Shown here: positions 7,419 to 13,996 of the stretch, in pieces | Position numbering within the stretch: position 1 is the first letter of the stretch | Layout of the letters: each line of letters starts with the position of its first letter | NCBI GenBank assembly: GCA_029939015.1 | Contig: JAOZTV010000002.1 | Span: forward strand, 9,908-33,636 | Source of the DNA: Candidatus Aminicenantota bacterium | GTDB taxonomy: Bacteria; Acidobacteriota; Aminicenantia; UBA2199 | DNA: 23,729 bases | Direction: 5' to 3' | Translations under genes and position numbers: made by a program | The notes under the pieces: model-generated | Told to the model about the DNA's origin: nothing | Seen by the model: the letters and a program-made list of their open reading frames with translations, nothing else | Database searches by the model: none

Positions 7419-7436
7419 GTACCACCATCATAGTAC
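7419..7436. promoter_or_regulatory. Candidate GntR operator
   Basis: An imperfect inverted repeat with GTAC at 7419-7422 and 7433-7436 and 6 of 9 half-site positions symmetric. It covers the -10 and transcription start of the GntR gene, where a repressor would block initiation. Confidence 0.4.
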
Positions 7437-7455
7437 AATAAAACAAATTTGTCAA
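7427..7455 (-). promoter_or_regulatory. Sigma-70-type promoter of the GntR gene
   Basis: Minus strand: a perfect -35 TTGACA (7455-7450), 17-bp spacer and -10 TATGAT (7432-7427). The predicted start is near 7420, leaving a leader of about 11 bases that holds the ribosome site. Confidence 0.75.
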
Positions 7456-7500
7456 CAAAAAAATAAATTATTTTATTTTTTTCAATAGTTATTAGAAGAA

Positions 7501-7573
7501 CCGGAATGAGCCGGAACAAAGTGAAGACCTGCGAAGCTATTTTAGCCTTATGGAGCCTCAAGTAGCCTATCAA
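7501..7573. repeat. GC-richer intergenic block with short palindromes
   Basis: A block of balanced base composition inside AT-rich surroundings, between the oligopeptidase stop and the GntR promoter. It contains CCGG-AATGAG-CCGG (7501-7514) and GCTA-TTT-TAGC near 7535-7545. The 12-mer CCGGAATGAGCC recurs with one change (CCGGAGTGAGCC) at 11366-11377 inside another structured intergenic block. Nothing in it looks coding. It could be a dispersed palindromic repeat or an mRNA 3'-end element for the peptidase operon. Confidence 0.35.
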
Positions 7574-7580
7574 AGAACGA

Positions 7581-9428
7581 CTATTTTATAATCTTTTCCA
7601 TCTCAGTGACATAGTATTCAAAATTATTTATTGCTGCAAGTATTGGTTTTGGAGATGTGAGGTCAACCCCTGCTCTTTTTAGTATTTCTAAAGGATAGTC
7701 TGAGTCGCCTGATTTCAGAAAATCAAGATATTTAATCTTATTTGTATCATCTCCCGAGCCAACCATATCTGCAAGAGCAATCGAAGCAGAAATACCTGTA
7801 CTATACTGATAAACATAATAATTATAATAAAAATGCGGAATACCACTCCATTCATTTTTTATATATTTATTTACATTCACTATCCCCTTATCATGTCCAT
7901 AATAAAACTTTGTCAATTCAAAATACATCTTATCAAGCAAATCAGGAGTCAATGTCCCACCATTTTCAACGACCTTATGTATTTCCAACTCAAAATCAGC
8001 AAATAAAGTCTGTCTGTACAGAGTTCCTCTGATACCATCAAGATATTGGTCAAGTATATATAATTTTGTATTTGGATCAGATGTGTTTTTTGAAAGATAA
8101 TTTGTTAATAGTATTTCGTTAAATGTACTGGCAATTTCAGCAAGAAAGATTGGGTAATCTGCCAATTGTACAGGTTGATTTTTATTCGAATAATAGGAAT
8201 GCAGAGCATGTCCAAATTCATGTGCCAGGGTTGAGACTGAGTCAAGAGTACCATTATAATTCATCAAAACGAATGGGTGTGTGTCGTAAACGCTACCCTG
8301 TGAATATGCCCCCGAACGTTTGCCTTTATTTGGATAGATATCCATCCACTTATTATTAAAACCCTTTTTGAGTATCTCTGAGTAGTCGTCTCCAAGTGGA
8401 GCAAGAGCTTTGATAATTAAATCTTTTGCTTCTTCTATTGTATATGACAAATTGACTGATGGAACAGCTGAAGCGTATATATCGCCGTATTCAAGTTCTT
8501 TAATTTTTAATAATTTCGCCTTTAATTTCAAATACCTATGTAAGGGAGAAAGATTGTTTTTTACTGTTTCGATTAGATTTGTATAAACACTCTTGTCAAT
8601 TTTTTTGGGATACAGGACAGCATTTAATGTATCAGAATAATTATGTACTCTTGAACTGAATAGATGTTGCTTTATAGCTGAGTCAAGCAATACAGCAAAT
8701 GTATTTTTAAATTTACTGTGATTTGTCCAGTATGTTTCCATTACTGCTCGGCGGTCACTTTTTTCAACTGATTGTCTGTATTTAATATAATTAGAAGTAT
8801 TAAGTTCTATTCTTTCTCCATTCTTTAATACTATATTAGGTGACGGAATATCAACATTATCCAACATGGAAGAAGCCTTTTCAGCAGAGCTTGAAAAAAG
8901 TCCGGTTTGAGCCACGATCCATGATTTACCTTCATCAAGAATATGTTTTTTCATCCTGAATATTGAGTCAAAATATTTTTTATAGACTAATAAATCCGGT
9001 TCAGTATTCATAAATTTTTCAATTTTTTCTTCACCAAGTTTCAGGATATCCGGCTCAACAAAGGTTGTCTTGCCGGAAAAATCAATAAATAGGGAATGAA
9101 TACCACCCTTATCTGAAATAAAAGAGGAATTTTCCATATCTGTATCTGATTTCAAGCTTGAATATGTATAGGTTTTTGTTAATATCAAATCAATTTTTGT
9201 TAGATGATCCAATAAAACTAAAACAGAGTTTGCATTTTCTATCCAATTGTTTTTTTTTACATCAATATCTGAAATTAATTTTTTAGCTAATTCTTTATCT
9301 TTATTCCATCCTTCCTTATCTTCATAAACATCAGAAACAGCCCATGTAAACTCTTCTGAAACCTCACTTCTAATCTTATTTGAAAAATCAGGAAATTTTT
9401 CTATTTGTTTTTCATCTATCTTGCTCAT
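7581..9428 (-). CDS. pepF: Oligoendopeptidase F-like M3 zinc metallopeptidase
   Basis: A 615-residue M3 family oligopeptidase of the PepF type, a cytoplasmic enzyme that trims short peptides. The zinc motif is TLAHEFGHALHSYYS, with ligands H403 and H407 and catalytic E404; E431 in FLAEIAST is the expected third ligand. Downstream elements typical of the family are present, including GIPHFYYNYYVYQYSTGISAS near the substrate channel. Length matches the family (about 600). I chose the ATG at 9428 over a TTG at 9479 because the TTG lies inside the preceding gene and lacks a ribosome site, while repeated GAGG motifs precede 9428. It is the last gene of an operon with an exported C26 hydrolase and a YugP protease. 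An 8-bp tandem repeat occupies its translation-initiation region. Confidence 0.93.
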   Translation of the reverse strand: MSKIDEKQIEKFPDFSNKIRSEVSEEFTWAVSDVYEDKEGWNKDKELAKKLISDIDVKKNNWIENANSVLVLLDHLTKIDLILTKTYTYSSLKSDTDMENSSFISDKGGIHSLFIDFSGKTTFVEPDILKLGEEKIEKFMNTEPDLLVYKKYFDSIFRMKKHILDEGKSWIVAQTGLFSSSAEKASSMLDNVDIPSPNIVLKNGERIELNTSNYIKYRQSVEKSDRRAVMETYWTNHSKFKNTFAVLLDSAIKQHLFSSRVHNYSDTLNAVLYPKKIDKSVYTNLIETVKNNLSPLHRYLKLKAKLLKIKELEYGDIYASAVPSVNLSYTIEEAKDLIIKALAPLGDDYSEILKKGFNNKWMDIYPNKGKRSGAYSQGSVYDTHPFVLMNYNGTLDSVSTLAHEFGHALHSYYSNKNQPVQLADYPIFLAEIASTFNEILLTNYLSKNTSDPNTKLYILDQYLDGIRGTLYRQTLFADFELEIHKVVENGGTLTPDLLDKMYFELTKFYYGHDKGIVNVNKYIKNEWSGIPHFYYNYYVYQYSTGISASIALADMVGSGDDTNKIKYLDFLKSGDSDYPLEILKRAGVDLTSPKPILAAINNFEYYVTEMEKIIK

Positions 9429-9458
9429 TGCCTCTCTGCCTCCCTGCCTCTTTGCCTC
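9429..9458 (-). repeat. Four-copy 8-bp tandem repeat (GAGGCANN) in the pepF ribosome-binding region
   Basis: On the minus strand GAGGCA recurs exactly every 8 bases, with first bases at 9458, 9450, 9442 and 9434. It occupies almost the whole gap between the stop of the C26 gene (9463) and the pepF ATG (9428). Each unit contains a GAGG Shine-Dalgarno-like core. Confidence 0.85.
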
Positions 9459-9462
9459 AAAA

Positions 9463-10542
9463 CTATAAACTTTCTGCAAACCATTTCCAGATTTTCTTAT
9501 GAAATTTCATTGAATTTTTATTATTTATTAAAAATTCATAAGGACTGAATTTAAGTTCTTCTGAAGGAGTTCTCCTAAAAAACTTGTTTTTTTCATACAA
9601 TTTATAAACTTCAGGATGAAATTGAACTCCAAGAACATTTACATACCTTTTATGTTCTAATGCTTCAACAATTTTGCCATCCATAGATGTGGCAATTACC
9701 CTTAGACCGTTTCCGATTTTATCTGCTGCTTGATGATGTGCCGAAATTACATAAGGTGTATTTTCAATGTCTATTCCAATTCTTTTAAATATTTCTCCAC
9801 CAATAAATTTTATTTTATGAAAATGAGAAAATAATTTTTTAACACCCGGATTAAGTGCTTTTAAATAGTTTACTCTATGAATATTGTCCTGATTTTGTTC
9901 TAAAACATCCTCAATATATTTGATATTATAAATTTCTGAAGGAATATCCTGAATTAAAGTACCCCCAGCTGCAACATTCAAAGATTGCTCTCCCAAACAG
10001 ATAGCAAGTACTGGATAGTCTTTATTATTTTCAAGTATTGGTATAAATCCAGACTTGTTTTCTCTTCCAATTAAGTGAAAAAGAAAAGATATTTCATAAT
10101 ATGACCTGACAGGTGTATAAGGTGCGGTCAATAAAGAATTTTTCTCTCCATAAATTGAAGCAGGGATATCCATACCACCTGTAAAGATTATTCCATTACT
10201 ATTTTTAATAATATCTATAAAGGTTGTAGTCCATAAGTTTTTCTTGAACAAATTCTTTTCTGCTACCTTTCCCTTTATTTTTTTAAACTTAACCCATGAT
10301 AAATTTTTTGATTTTACATATTTTTCTGAACTTTTATAAGAAGTTAATTCGTCCTCATGATATACACAGATTAACTCCATTTTTTCCACTGGCAAAACTC
10401 CAAGTTCCTGCATAACAACAATATTTTTAATTTGCGAGACAAGAGGTCTGCACATAATAATTGTTTTTGTATCTGCTCCATTTATTAATAATGGGCTTAA
10501 AACAAAAACAATTAAAACAACACTTAATATAAGTTTTTTCAT
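9463..10542 (-). CDS. Exported class I glutamine amidotransferase-like hydrolase (peptidase C26, PuuD-like)
   Basis: A 359-residue protein with an N-terminal signal peptide (KKLILSVVLIVFVLSPLLINGA), followed by a C26/gamma-glutamyl hydrolase-like domain. The nucleophile elbow is AICLGEQSLNVAAGG, with C182. The triad partner is in GVQFHPE, with H309 and E311. The FTGGMDIPASIYGE segment and SAHHQAADKIGNGL match the PuuD/gamma-glutamyl-GABA hydrolase pattern. Known PuuD enzymes are cytoplasmic and cleave gamma-glutamyl bonds; the signal peptide here points to the periplasm, so a gamma-glutamyl substrate in the envelope is an inference. The ATG at 10542 is preferred to one at 10551 because GGAGG sits about 11 bases from it but almost touches the earlier one. 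It starts directly after the YugP stop. Confidence 0.85.
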   Translation of the reverse strand: MKKLILSVVLIVFVLSPLLINGADTKTIIMCRPLVSQIKNIVVMQELGVLPVEKMELICVYHEDELTSYKSSEKYVKSKNLSWVKFKKIKGKVAEKNLFKKNLWTTTFIDIIKNSNGIIFTGGMDIPASIYGEKNSLLTAPYTPVRSYYEISFLFHLIGRENKSGFIPILENNKDYPVLAICLGEQSLNVAAGGTLIQDIPSEIYNIKYIEDVLEQNQDNIHRVNYLKALNPGVKKLFSHFHKIKFIGGEIFKRIGIDIENTPYVISAHHQAADKIGNGLRVIATSMDGKIVEALEHKRYVNVLGVQFHPEVYKLYEKNKFFRRTPSEELKFSPYEFLINNKNSMKFHKKIWKWFAESL

Positions 10543-10543
10543 T

Positions 10544-11236
10544 TTAATCATCTCCTCCCAGGATACCTGATCTCATAAGAAAGTATAGAAGCGTCATAAT
10601 TGATGAGGCTGCCGCTGCAACATAGGTCATCGCTGCTGCATTCAATACCTTTGAAACCCCCTTCATGTCAGTTTCAGATACATAGGCATATTCACGCATC
10701 ATTCGTTTTGCCCTTGAAGAAGCATCAAATTCAACAGGAAGAGTTATTATTTGAAATGCAACAACGATAGTGAAAAATACTATCCCGATTTTTACAAGTT
10801 CCATAGCACTCATCATCATTCCAATAAAGATAACAAAATATGAAAAATTTGAACCAATTGAAGCCATAGGTACCATCATATTTCTTAATTTTAATGGTGC
10901 GTAAGCCTTTGCATGCTGAATTGCATGACCTGTTTCGTGTGCAGCAATTCCAATAGCAGCAACAGAGTTGCTATCATACACACCCGAAGAGAGCTTTATG
11001 ACTCTTTTTGACGGGTCGTAATGGTCTGACAAAAAACCATCTGCTTTTAGTACTTGTACATCAGAAATCCCATTTCTACTCAATAGCCTTTCAGCCATTT
11101 CTTTACCGGTAATATTTCCTGAATTACCTATCTTTGAATATTTTTTAAAAGCACTTTTAACTGCAAACGATGATAATAAGGATAAAATAAAAGTTGGTAT
11201 CATTAATACCAAATATAACGGATCTAAATAAAACAT
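10544..11236 (-). CDS. Membrane zinc metallopeptidase, YugP family
   Basis: A 230-residue integral membrane protease of the YugP-type neutral zinc metallopeptidase family. Hydrophobic helices occur near 5-27, 118-142, 146-166 and 204-224. The zinc motif is AAHETGHAIQHA, with H100, E101 and H104. The conserved ITLPVEFDASSRAKRMM follows, where E169 or a nearby acidic residue probably completes the site. DGFLSDHYDPSKRVIKLSSGVYDSNSVAAIGIAAHE is the usual region before the active site. Length is typical for the family (about 225-235). The ATG at 11236 has GGAGGT and a strong extended -10 promoter upstream. It is the first gene of a three-gene operon; its last bases contain the ribosome site of the next gene. 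Natural substrates of this family are poorly known. Confidence 0.92.
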   Translation of the reverse strand: MFYLDPLYLVLMIPTFILSLLSSFAVKSAFKKYSKIGNSGNITGKEMAERLLSRNGISDVQVLKADGFLSDHYDPSKRVIKLSSGVYDSNSVAAIGIAAHETGHAIQHAKAYAPLKLRNMMVPMASIGSNFSYFVIFIGMMMSAMELVKIGIVFFTIVVAFQIITLPVEFDASSRAKRMMREYAYVSETDMKGVSKVLNAAAMTYVAAAASSIMTLLYFLMRSGILGGDD

Positions 11237-11257
11237 AATACCTCCTGAACAGAGATT

Positions 11258-11266
11258 ATTATATCA
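11258..11266 (-). promoter_or_regulatory. Extended -10 promoter of the peptidase operon
   Basis: Minus strand: TGATATAAT, a TG-n-TATAAT extended -10 (TATAAT at 11263-11258) with no good -35 at the right distance. The predicted start is near 11251, leaving a leader of about 15 bases with GGAGGT. Confidence 0.55.
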
Positions 11267-11342
11267 TATAACTTTTCTTCATACAGTAAAAACATTTGTA
11301 AGTATTCAGTTTTTCTAAATTGAAAAAAAAATTTAAGCGTGA

Positions 11343-11452
11343 GGTGCATTTCTCTGTGGCGTGCCCCGGAGTGAGCCCAGAATGCCTGGGCGAATGAGGA
11401 ATGGAGATAAAAATTGAGCACAATTTTTAGCGTTAGCAGCAGAGATATCACC
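11343..11452 (+). ncRNA. Candidate structured RNA or palindromic repeat unit
   Basis: A multi-stem fold in the 283-base gap between the YugP and lipoprotein genes. The closing helix pairs GGTG (11343-11346) with CACC (11449-11452) and TCTCTG (11351-11356) with CAGAGA (11440-11445), with a small internal loop. TGGCG (11357-11361) can pair with CGTTA (11431-11435), with two G-U pairs only on the plus strand. Inside are GCCCAG/CTGGGC (11375-11380, 11386-11391) and TAAAAATTG/CAATTTTTA (11408-11416, 11421-11429). The block is richer in G+C than its flanks. No family is recognised, and no promoter or T-tract was identified for it. Confidence 0.4.
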
Positions 11453-11519
11453 GGAAGCGACAATTATACTGATTTTACTTTTGTAAATTGATTAATTACA
11501 AATGTTTTATAGTTTATAA

Positions 11520-12443
11520 CTATTGTCCATCCCAGCCTGCCAATCTTGCCATCATCCACCAGAAAGCTCTTCCTTTCATTATGCAGTTTAACCGATGAGA
11601 ATGTGCACAGTTTCCACAATTAGCTGCGTTTGCAAGGTTTGCAAGTTCGGAGCCTGCATTTGCAGAAATCCATTCATTTGCCCAATTCCCACCATTATAA
11701 TAACAACCATCATCTGCATCTTTGTCAAGAAAATAATTTCCCGACGGGTCATAGCTTTCAATATCTGCAAAATCAAATAATATTTTATCATTGTCTTTAC
11801 AATATGTTCTTATCTGTTCATTTCTCTGATGAAGATTTCCATTTATACCTCCACCATCAAGATGACCTGTCATATAAATAAACTTTACATCGGGATAATC
11901 TGTTTCAAGCTTATTCATTGCATTAAGATAAACATTAATTCCAGATTCATTATTATCACTTGCTCCACCACACCATGACCACATTACAACATTTCTATCG
12001 TTGTTATTCATATTCAACATTGTAATTGTTGCATCACGCCATGACAAATCTCCGTTATGCCCAAGGTCATCCGCACCTGATGCCCAATAGTCAGCAAAAA
12101 AAACTCCGGTTGCCTGTCCCCAGCCTGAATATGAAAATTCAATCCTTGAATACGCTTTCTTTGACTTAGTGCTTCCTGAACTTAAACTTAGAGCAGAAAT
12201 ACCAGTTACAATCTGACTACCATGAGAGGTATGTGAGTAACCAATTTTAAAGTCTTCCTTTGCCTTATCTATCCATTCTTCCGGGATTTTTGTAATATCT
12301 GTACAGGTATGATCAATTATCAATGTTTCACCATTATTACTTCCATTTTCGTTCCCATTATTGGTTTCATCATCAGCATTTGGACTGCACACAAACAAAA
12401 ACACCAAAAAAAATATAAGTAAAAAATATTTCAGTACATTCAT
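11520..12443 (-). CDS. Secreted lipoprotein of unknown function with an HTSHGSQ motif
   Basis: A 307-residue lipoprotein: a hydrophobic leader with lipobox LFVC (C19), then a low-complexity Asn/Gly/Glu linker (about 20-43), then a globular domain. Conspicuous motifs are IGYSHTSHGSQIVTG, VVMWSWCGGASDNN, YMTGHLDGGG and a C-terminal block with CGNCAHSHRLNC before MKGRAFWWMMARLAGWDG. The clustered His, Ser, Asp and Cys residues resemble an enzyme active site, and the overall order loosely recalls SGNH-type hydrolases, but I cannot assign a family or reaction. The ATG at 12443 was chosen because GGGGG precedes it and because the longer reading starts inside the -35 box of its promoter. It is transcribed divergently from the MATE gene and nothing follows it in the same operon. 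Confidence 0.8.
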   Translation of the reverse strand: MNVLKYFLLIFFLVFLFVCSPNADDETNNGNENGSNNGETLIIDHTCTDITKIPEEWIDKAKEDFKIGYSHTSHGSQIVTGISALSLSSGSTKSKKAYSRIEFSYSGWGQATGVFFADYWASGADDLGHNGDLSWRDATITMLNMNNNDRNVVMWSWCGGASDNNESGINVYLNAMNKLETDYPDVKFIYMTGHLDGGGINGNLHQRNEQIRTYCKDNDKILFDFADIESYDPSGNYFLDKDADDGCYYNGGNWANEWISANAGSELANLANAANCGNCAHSHRLNCIMKGRAFWWMMARLAGWDGQ

Positions 12444-12462
12444 AATAACCCCCAATACAAAT

Positions 12463-12491
12463 AATATACATATAATAAAAATAAATCTCAA
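12463..12491 (-). promoter_or_regulatory. Sigma-70-type promoter of the lipoprotein gene
   Basis: Minus strand: -35 TTGAGA (12491-12486), 17-bp spacer, -10 TATATT (12468-12463). It gives a leader of about 12-14 bases with a GGGGG ribosome site. Confidence 0.6.
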
Positions 12492-12539
12492 GTTTTAGGT
12501 TAAATTTAATAATTATTTCAATAAATACACTTTAGCCTG

Positions 12540-12568
12540 TTGCAACGTATAGGATAAAGATTTATAAT
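12540..12568 (+). promoter_or_regulatory. Sigma-70-type promoter of the MATE gene, leaderless
   Basis: -35 TTGCAA (12540-12545), 17-bp spacer, perfect -10 TATAAT (12563-12568). Six bases separate the -10 from the ATG at 12575, so the predicted transcription start is the A of the start codon. No Shine-Dalgarno sequence is present. Confidence 0.7.
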
Positions 12569-12574
12569 CCACAA

Positions 12575-13921
12575 ATGAAACATGTATTAGATACTGATAA
12601 TATTTCTAAAATTTTACTTAAGATGTCGCTTCCAGCTATGATAGGCATGATTTTTATGGCACTATATAATATTGTTGATACAATTTTTGTTGGTAAGGGT
12701 GTTGGTGCAATGGCTATAGCAGGTATTGCAATAGTTTTTCCTATACAGATGATAATAATGGCAATAGGACAGATGGTTGGAATTGGTGGAGCTTCAATAA
12801 TTTCACGAAGTCTTGGTAAGAAAAATTTAAAAAAAGCAAATATTACATTGGCAAATGTAATAATAACCATAATGTTACTCACGATACCAATCACAATTTT
12901 TAGCTCCATATTCATAAATGACCTCCTCCGATTATTTGGAGCAACAGAAAACATTCTTCCCTATGCAAAAGATTATATGGAGATAATAGTTTTGGGTGCA
13001 TTTTTTGTTGGGATATCTATGGCATTAAATAATCTTATTCGTTCAGATGGTCGTGCTAAAATGGCAATGTTTACAATGATTATTGGCGGTACAACAAATG
13101 TCATCCTTGACGCCCTGTTTATATTTGGCTTTAAAATGGGCATAAAAGGGGCTGCCTGGGCAACACTAATTGCACATATTACAACTGCATCATTTTTATT
13201 TTATTATATTCTATCAAAAAAAAGCAGTCTTCGTATAAATTTAAAATACTTTGTACCAGACATGTCAATTCAAAAAGAAATACTTGGCATAGGTATTGGA
13301 GCTTTTGCCCGTCAGGCAACTGGAAGTATTCTTGTTGCTGTAATGAATCAGTCCCTTGCTGTTTATGGTGGTGATTATGCCATTGCCGCCTTTGGTATTC
13401 TCTTTCGCCTGTCAATGCTGTCAATGACCCCTATGATTGGCATTGCACAGGGTATTCAACCAATTGCAGGTTATAACTTTGGTGCAAAAAGATTTGATAA
13501 GGTAAAAGAATCAATAAAGACTGCAATAATATGGGCAATGATTGCAGGTACTATTGGTTTTATTATGCTCTTCTTCTTTGCAAAACAATTTATGGGGCTT
13601 TTTACAGATAATATCCAAGTTATGCAAATTGGAATTGACGCGCTAAAAACAGTTGTTTTAGCAATGCCTCTTGTCGGTTTGCAAATTATTGGTTCTGCTA
13701 CATTTCAGGCATTAGGAAAAATACTACCTTCATTTATTCTCTCACTATCAAGACAAGCATTATTTTTAATTCCCCTGGTATTAATACTACCCAAATTTTT
13801 CAATTTAGCAGGTATATGGTATTCATTCCCAATTGCAGATTCTCTTGCTGCAATTCTAACATTTTTAATGATTGTACCTCTATGGAAAAAGCTTGGTAAA
13901 AGTAGTTTTTCTGAAAACTAG
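12575..13921 (+). CDS. MATE-family multidrug/cation efflux transporter
   Basis: A 448-residue polytopic inner-membrane protein with about 12 hydrophobic helices. The N-terminal half begins with the MATE signature LLKMSLPAMIGMIFMALYNIVDTIFVGKGVG, and the second half repeats it from IQKEILGIGIGAFARQATGSILVAVMNQSL. GIAQGIQPIAGYNFGAKRFDKVKESIKTA is the conserved segment of the DinF/MepA-like branch. Members export organic cations, drugs or flavin-like compounds using Na+ or H+ gradients; the substrate here cannot be deduced. Length is normal for the family. It stands alone, divergent from the lipoprotein gene and convergent with the outer-membrane gene. The start at 12575 is supported by the promoter geometry rather than by a ribosome site. 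Confidence 0.94.
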   Translation: MKHVLDTDNISKILLKMSLPAMIGMIFMALYNIVDTIFVGKGVGAMAIAGIAIVFPIQMIIMAIGQMVGIGGASIISRSLGKKNLKKANITLANVIITIMLLTIPITIFSSIFINDLLRLFGATENILPYAKDYMEIIVLGAFFVGISMALNNLIRSDGRAKMAMFTMIIGGTTNVILDALFIFGFKMGIKGAAWATLIAHITTASFLFYYILSKKSSLRINLKYFVPDMSIQKEILGIGIGAFARQATGSILVAVMNQSLAVYGGDYAIAAFGILFRLSMLSMTPMIGIAQGIQPIAGYNFGAKRFDKVKESIKTAIIWAMIAGTIGFIMLFFFAKQFMGLFTDNIQVMQIGIDALKTVVLAMPLVGLQIIGSATFQALGKILPSFILSLSRQALFLIPLVLILPKFFNLAGIWYSFPIADSLAAILTFLMIVPLWKKLGKSSFSEN

Positions 13922-13932
13922 TACTATTGAGC

Positions 13933-13995
13933 ACAAATACGTACCCACAATGGAAGTGGGTACGAACTTACACCCAACTGTACTATAGTATTTGT
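13933..13995. terminator. Nested palindrome between convergent genes, possible bidirectional terminator
   Basis: An outer stem ACAAATAC (13933-13940) with GTATTTGT (13988-13995) encloses a perfect 9-bp stem CGTACCCAC (13940-13948) with GTGGGTACG (13956-13964) and a 7-base loop; the shared C means the two stems compete by one base. It fills the gap between the MATE stop and the outer-membrane gene stop. There is no T tract, so factor-dependent termination or mRNA-end protection is as likely as intrinsic termination. Confidence 0.5.
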
Positions 13996-13996
13996 T

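Noticed and set aside
7385..7573. 62-residue ORF on the minus strand
   Set aside because: It runs through the GntR promoter, operator and start region and overlaps the GntR gene in another frame; no domain or ribosome site.
9429..9479. Longer TTG-started version of the oligopeptidase
   Set aside because: It starts inside the preceding gene and its extra residues simply translate the 8-bp tandem repeat.
11224..11463. 79-residue ORF on the minus strand
   Set aside because: It translates the structured intergenic block and the YugP promoter; composition follows the DNA palindromes rather than a protein.
12444..12491. Longer TTG-started version of the lipoprotein
   Set aside because: The TTG is part of the -35 box of the gene's own promoter; the ATG at 12443 has GGGGG upstream and gives a normal lipoprotein signal.
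12562..12954. 130-residue ORF on the minus strand
   Set aside because: Antisense shadow of the MATE transporter's hydrophobic N-terminal half.
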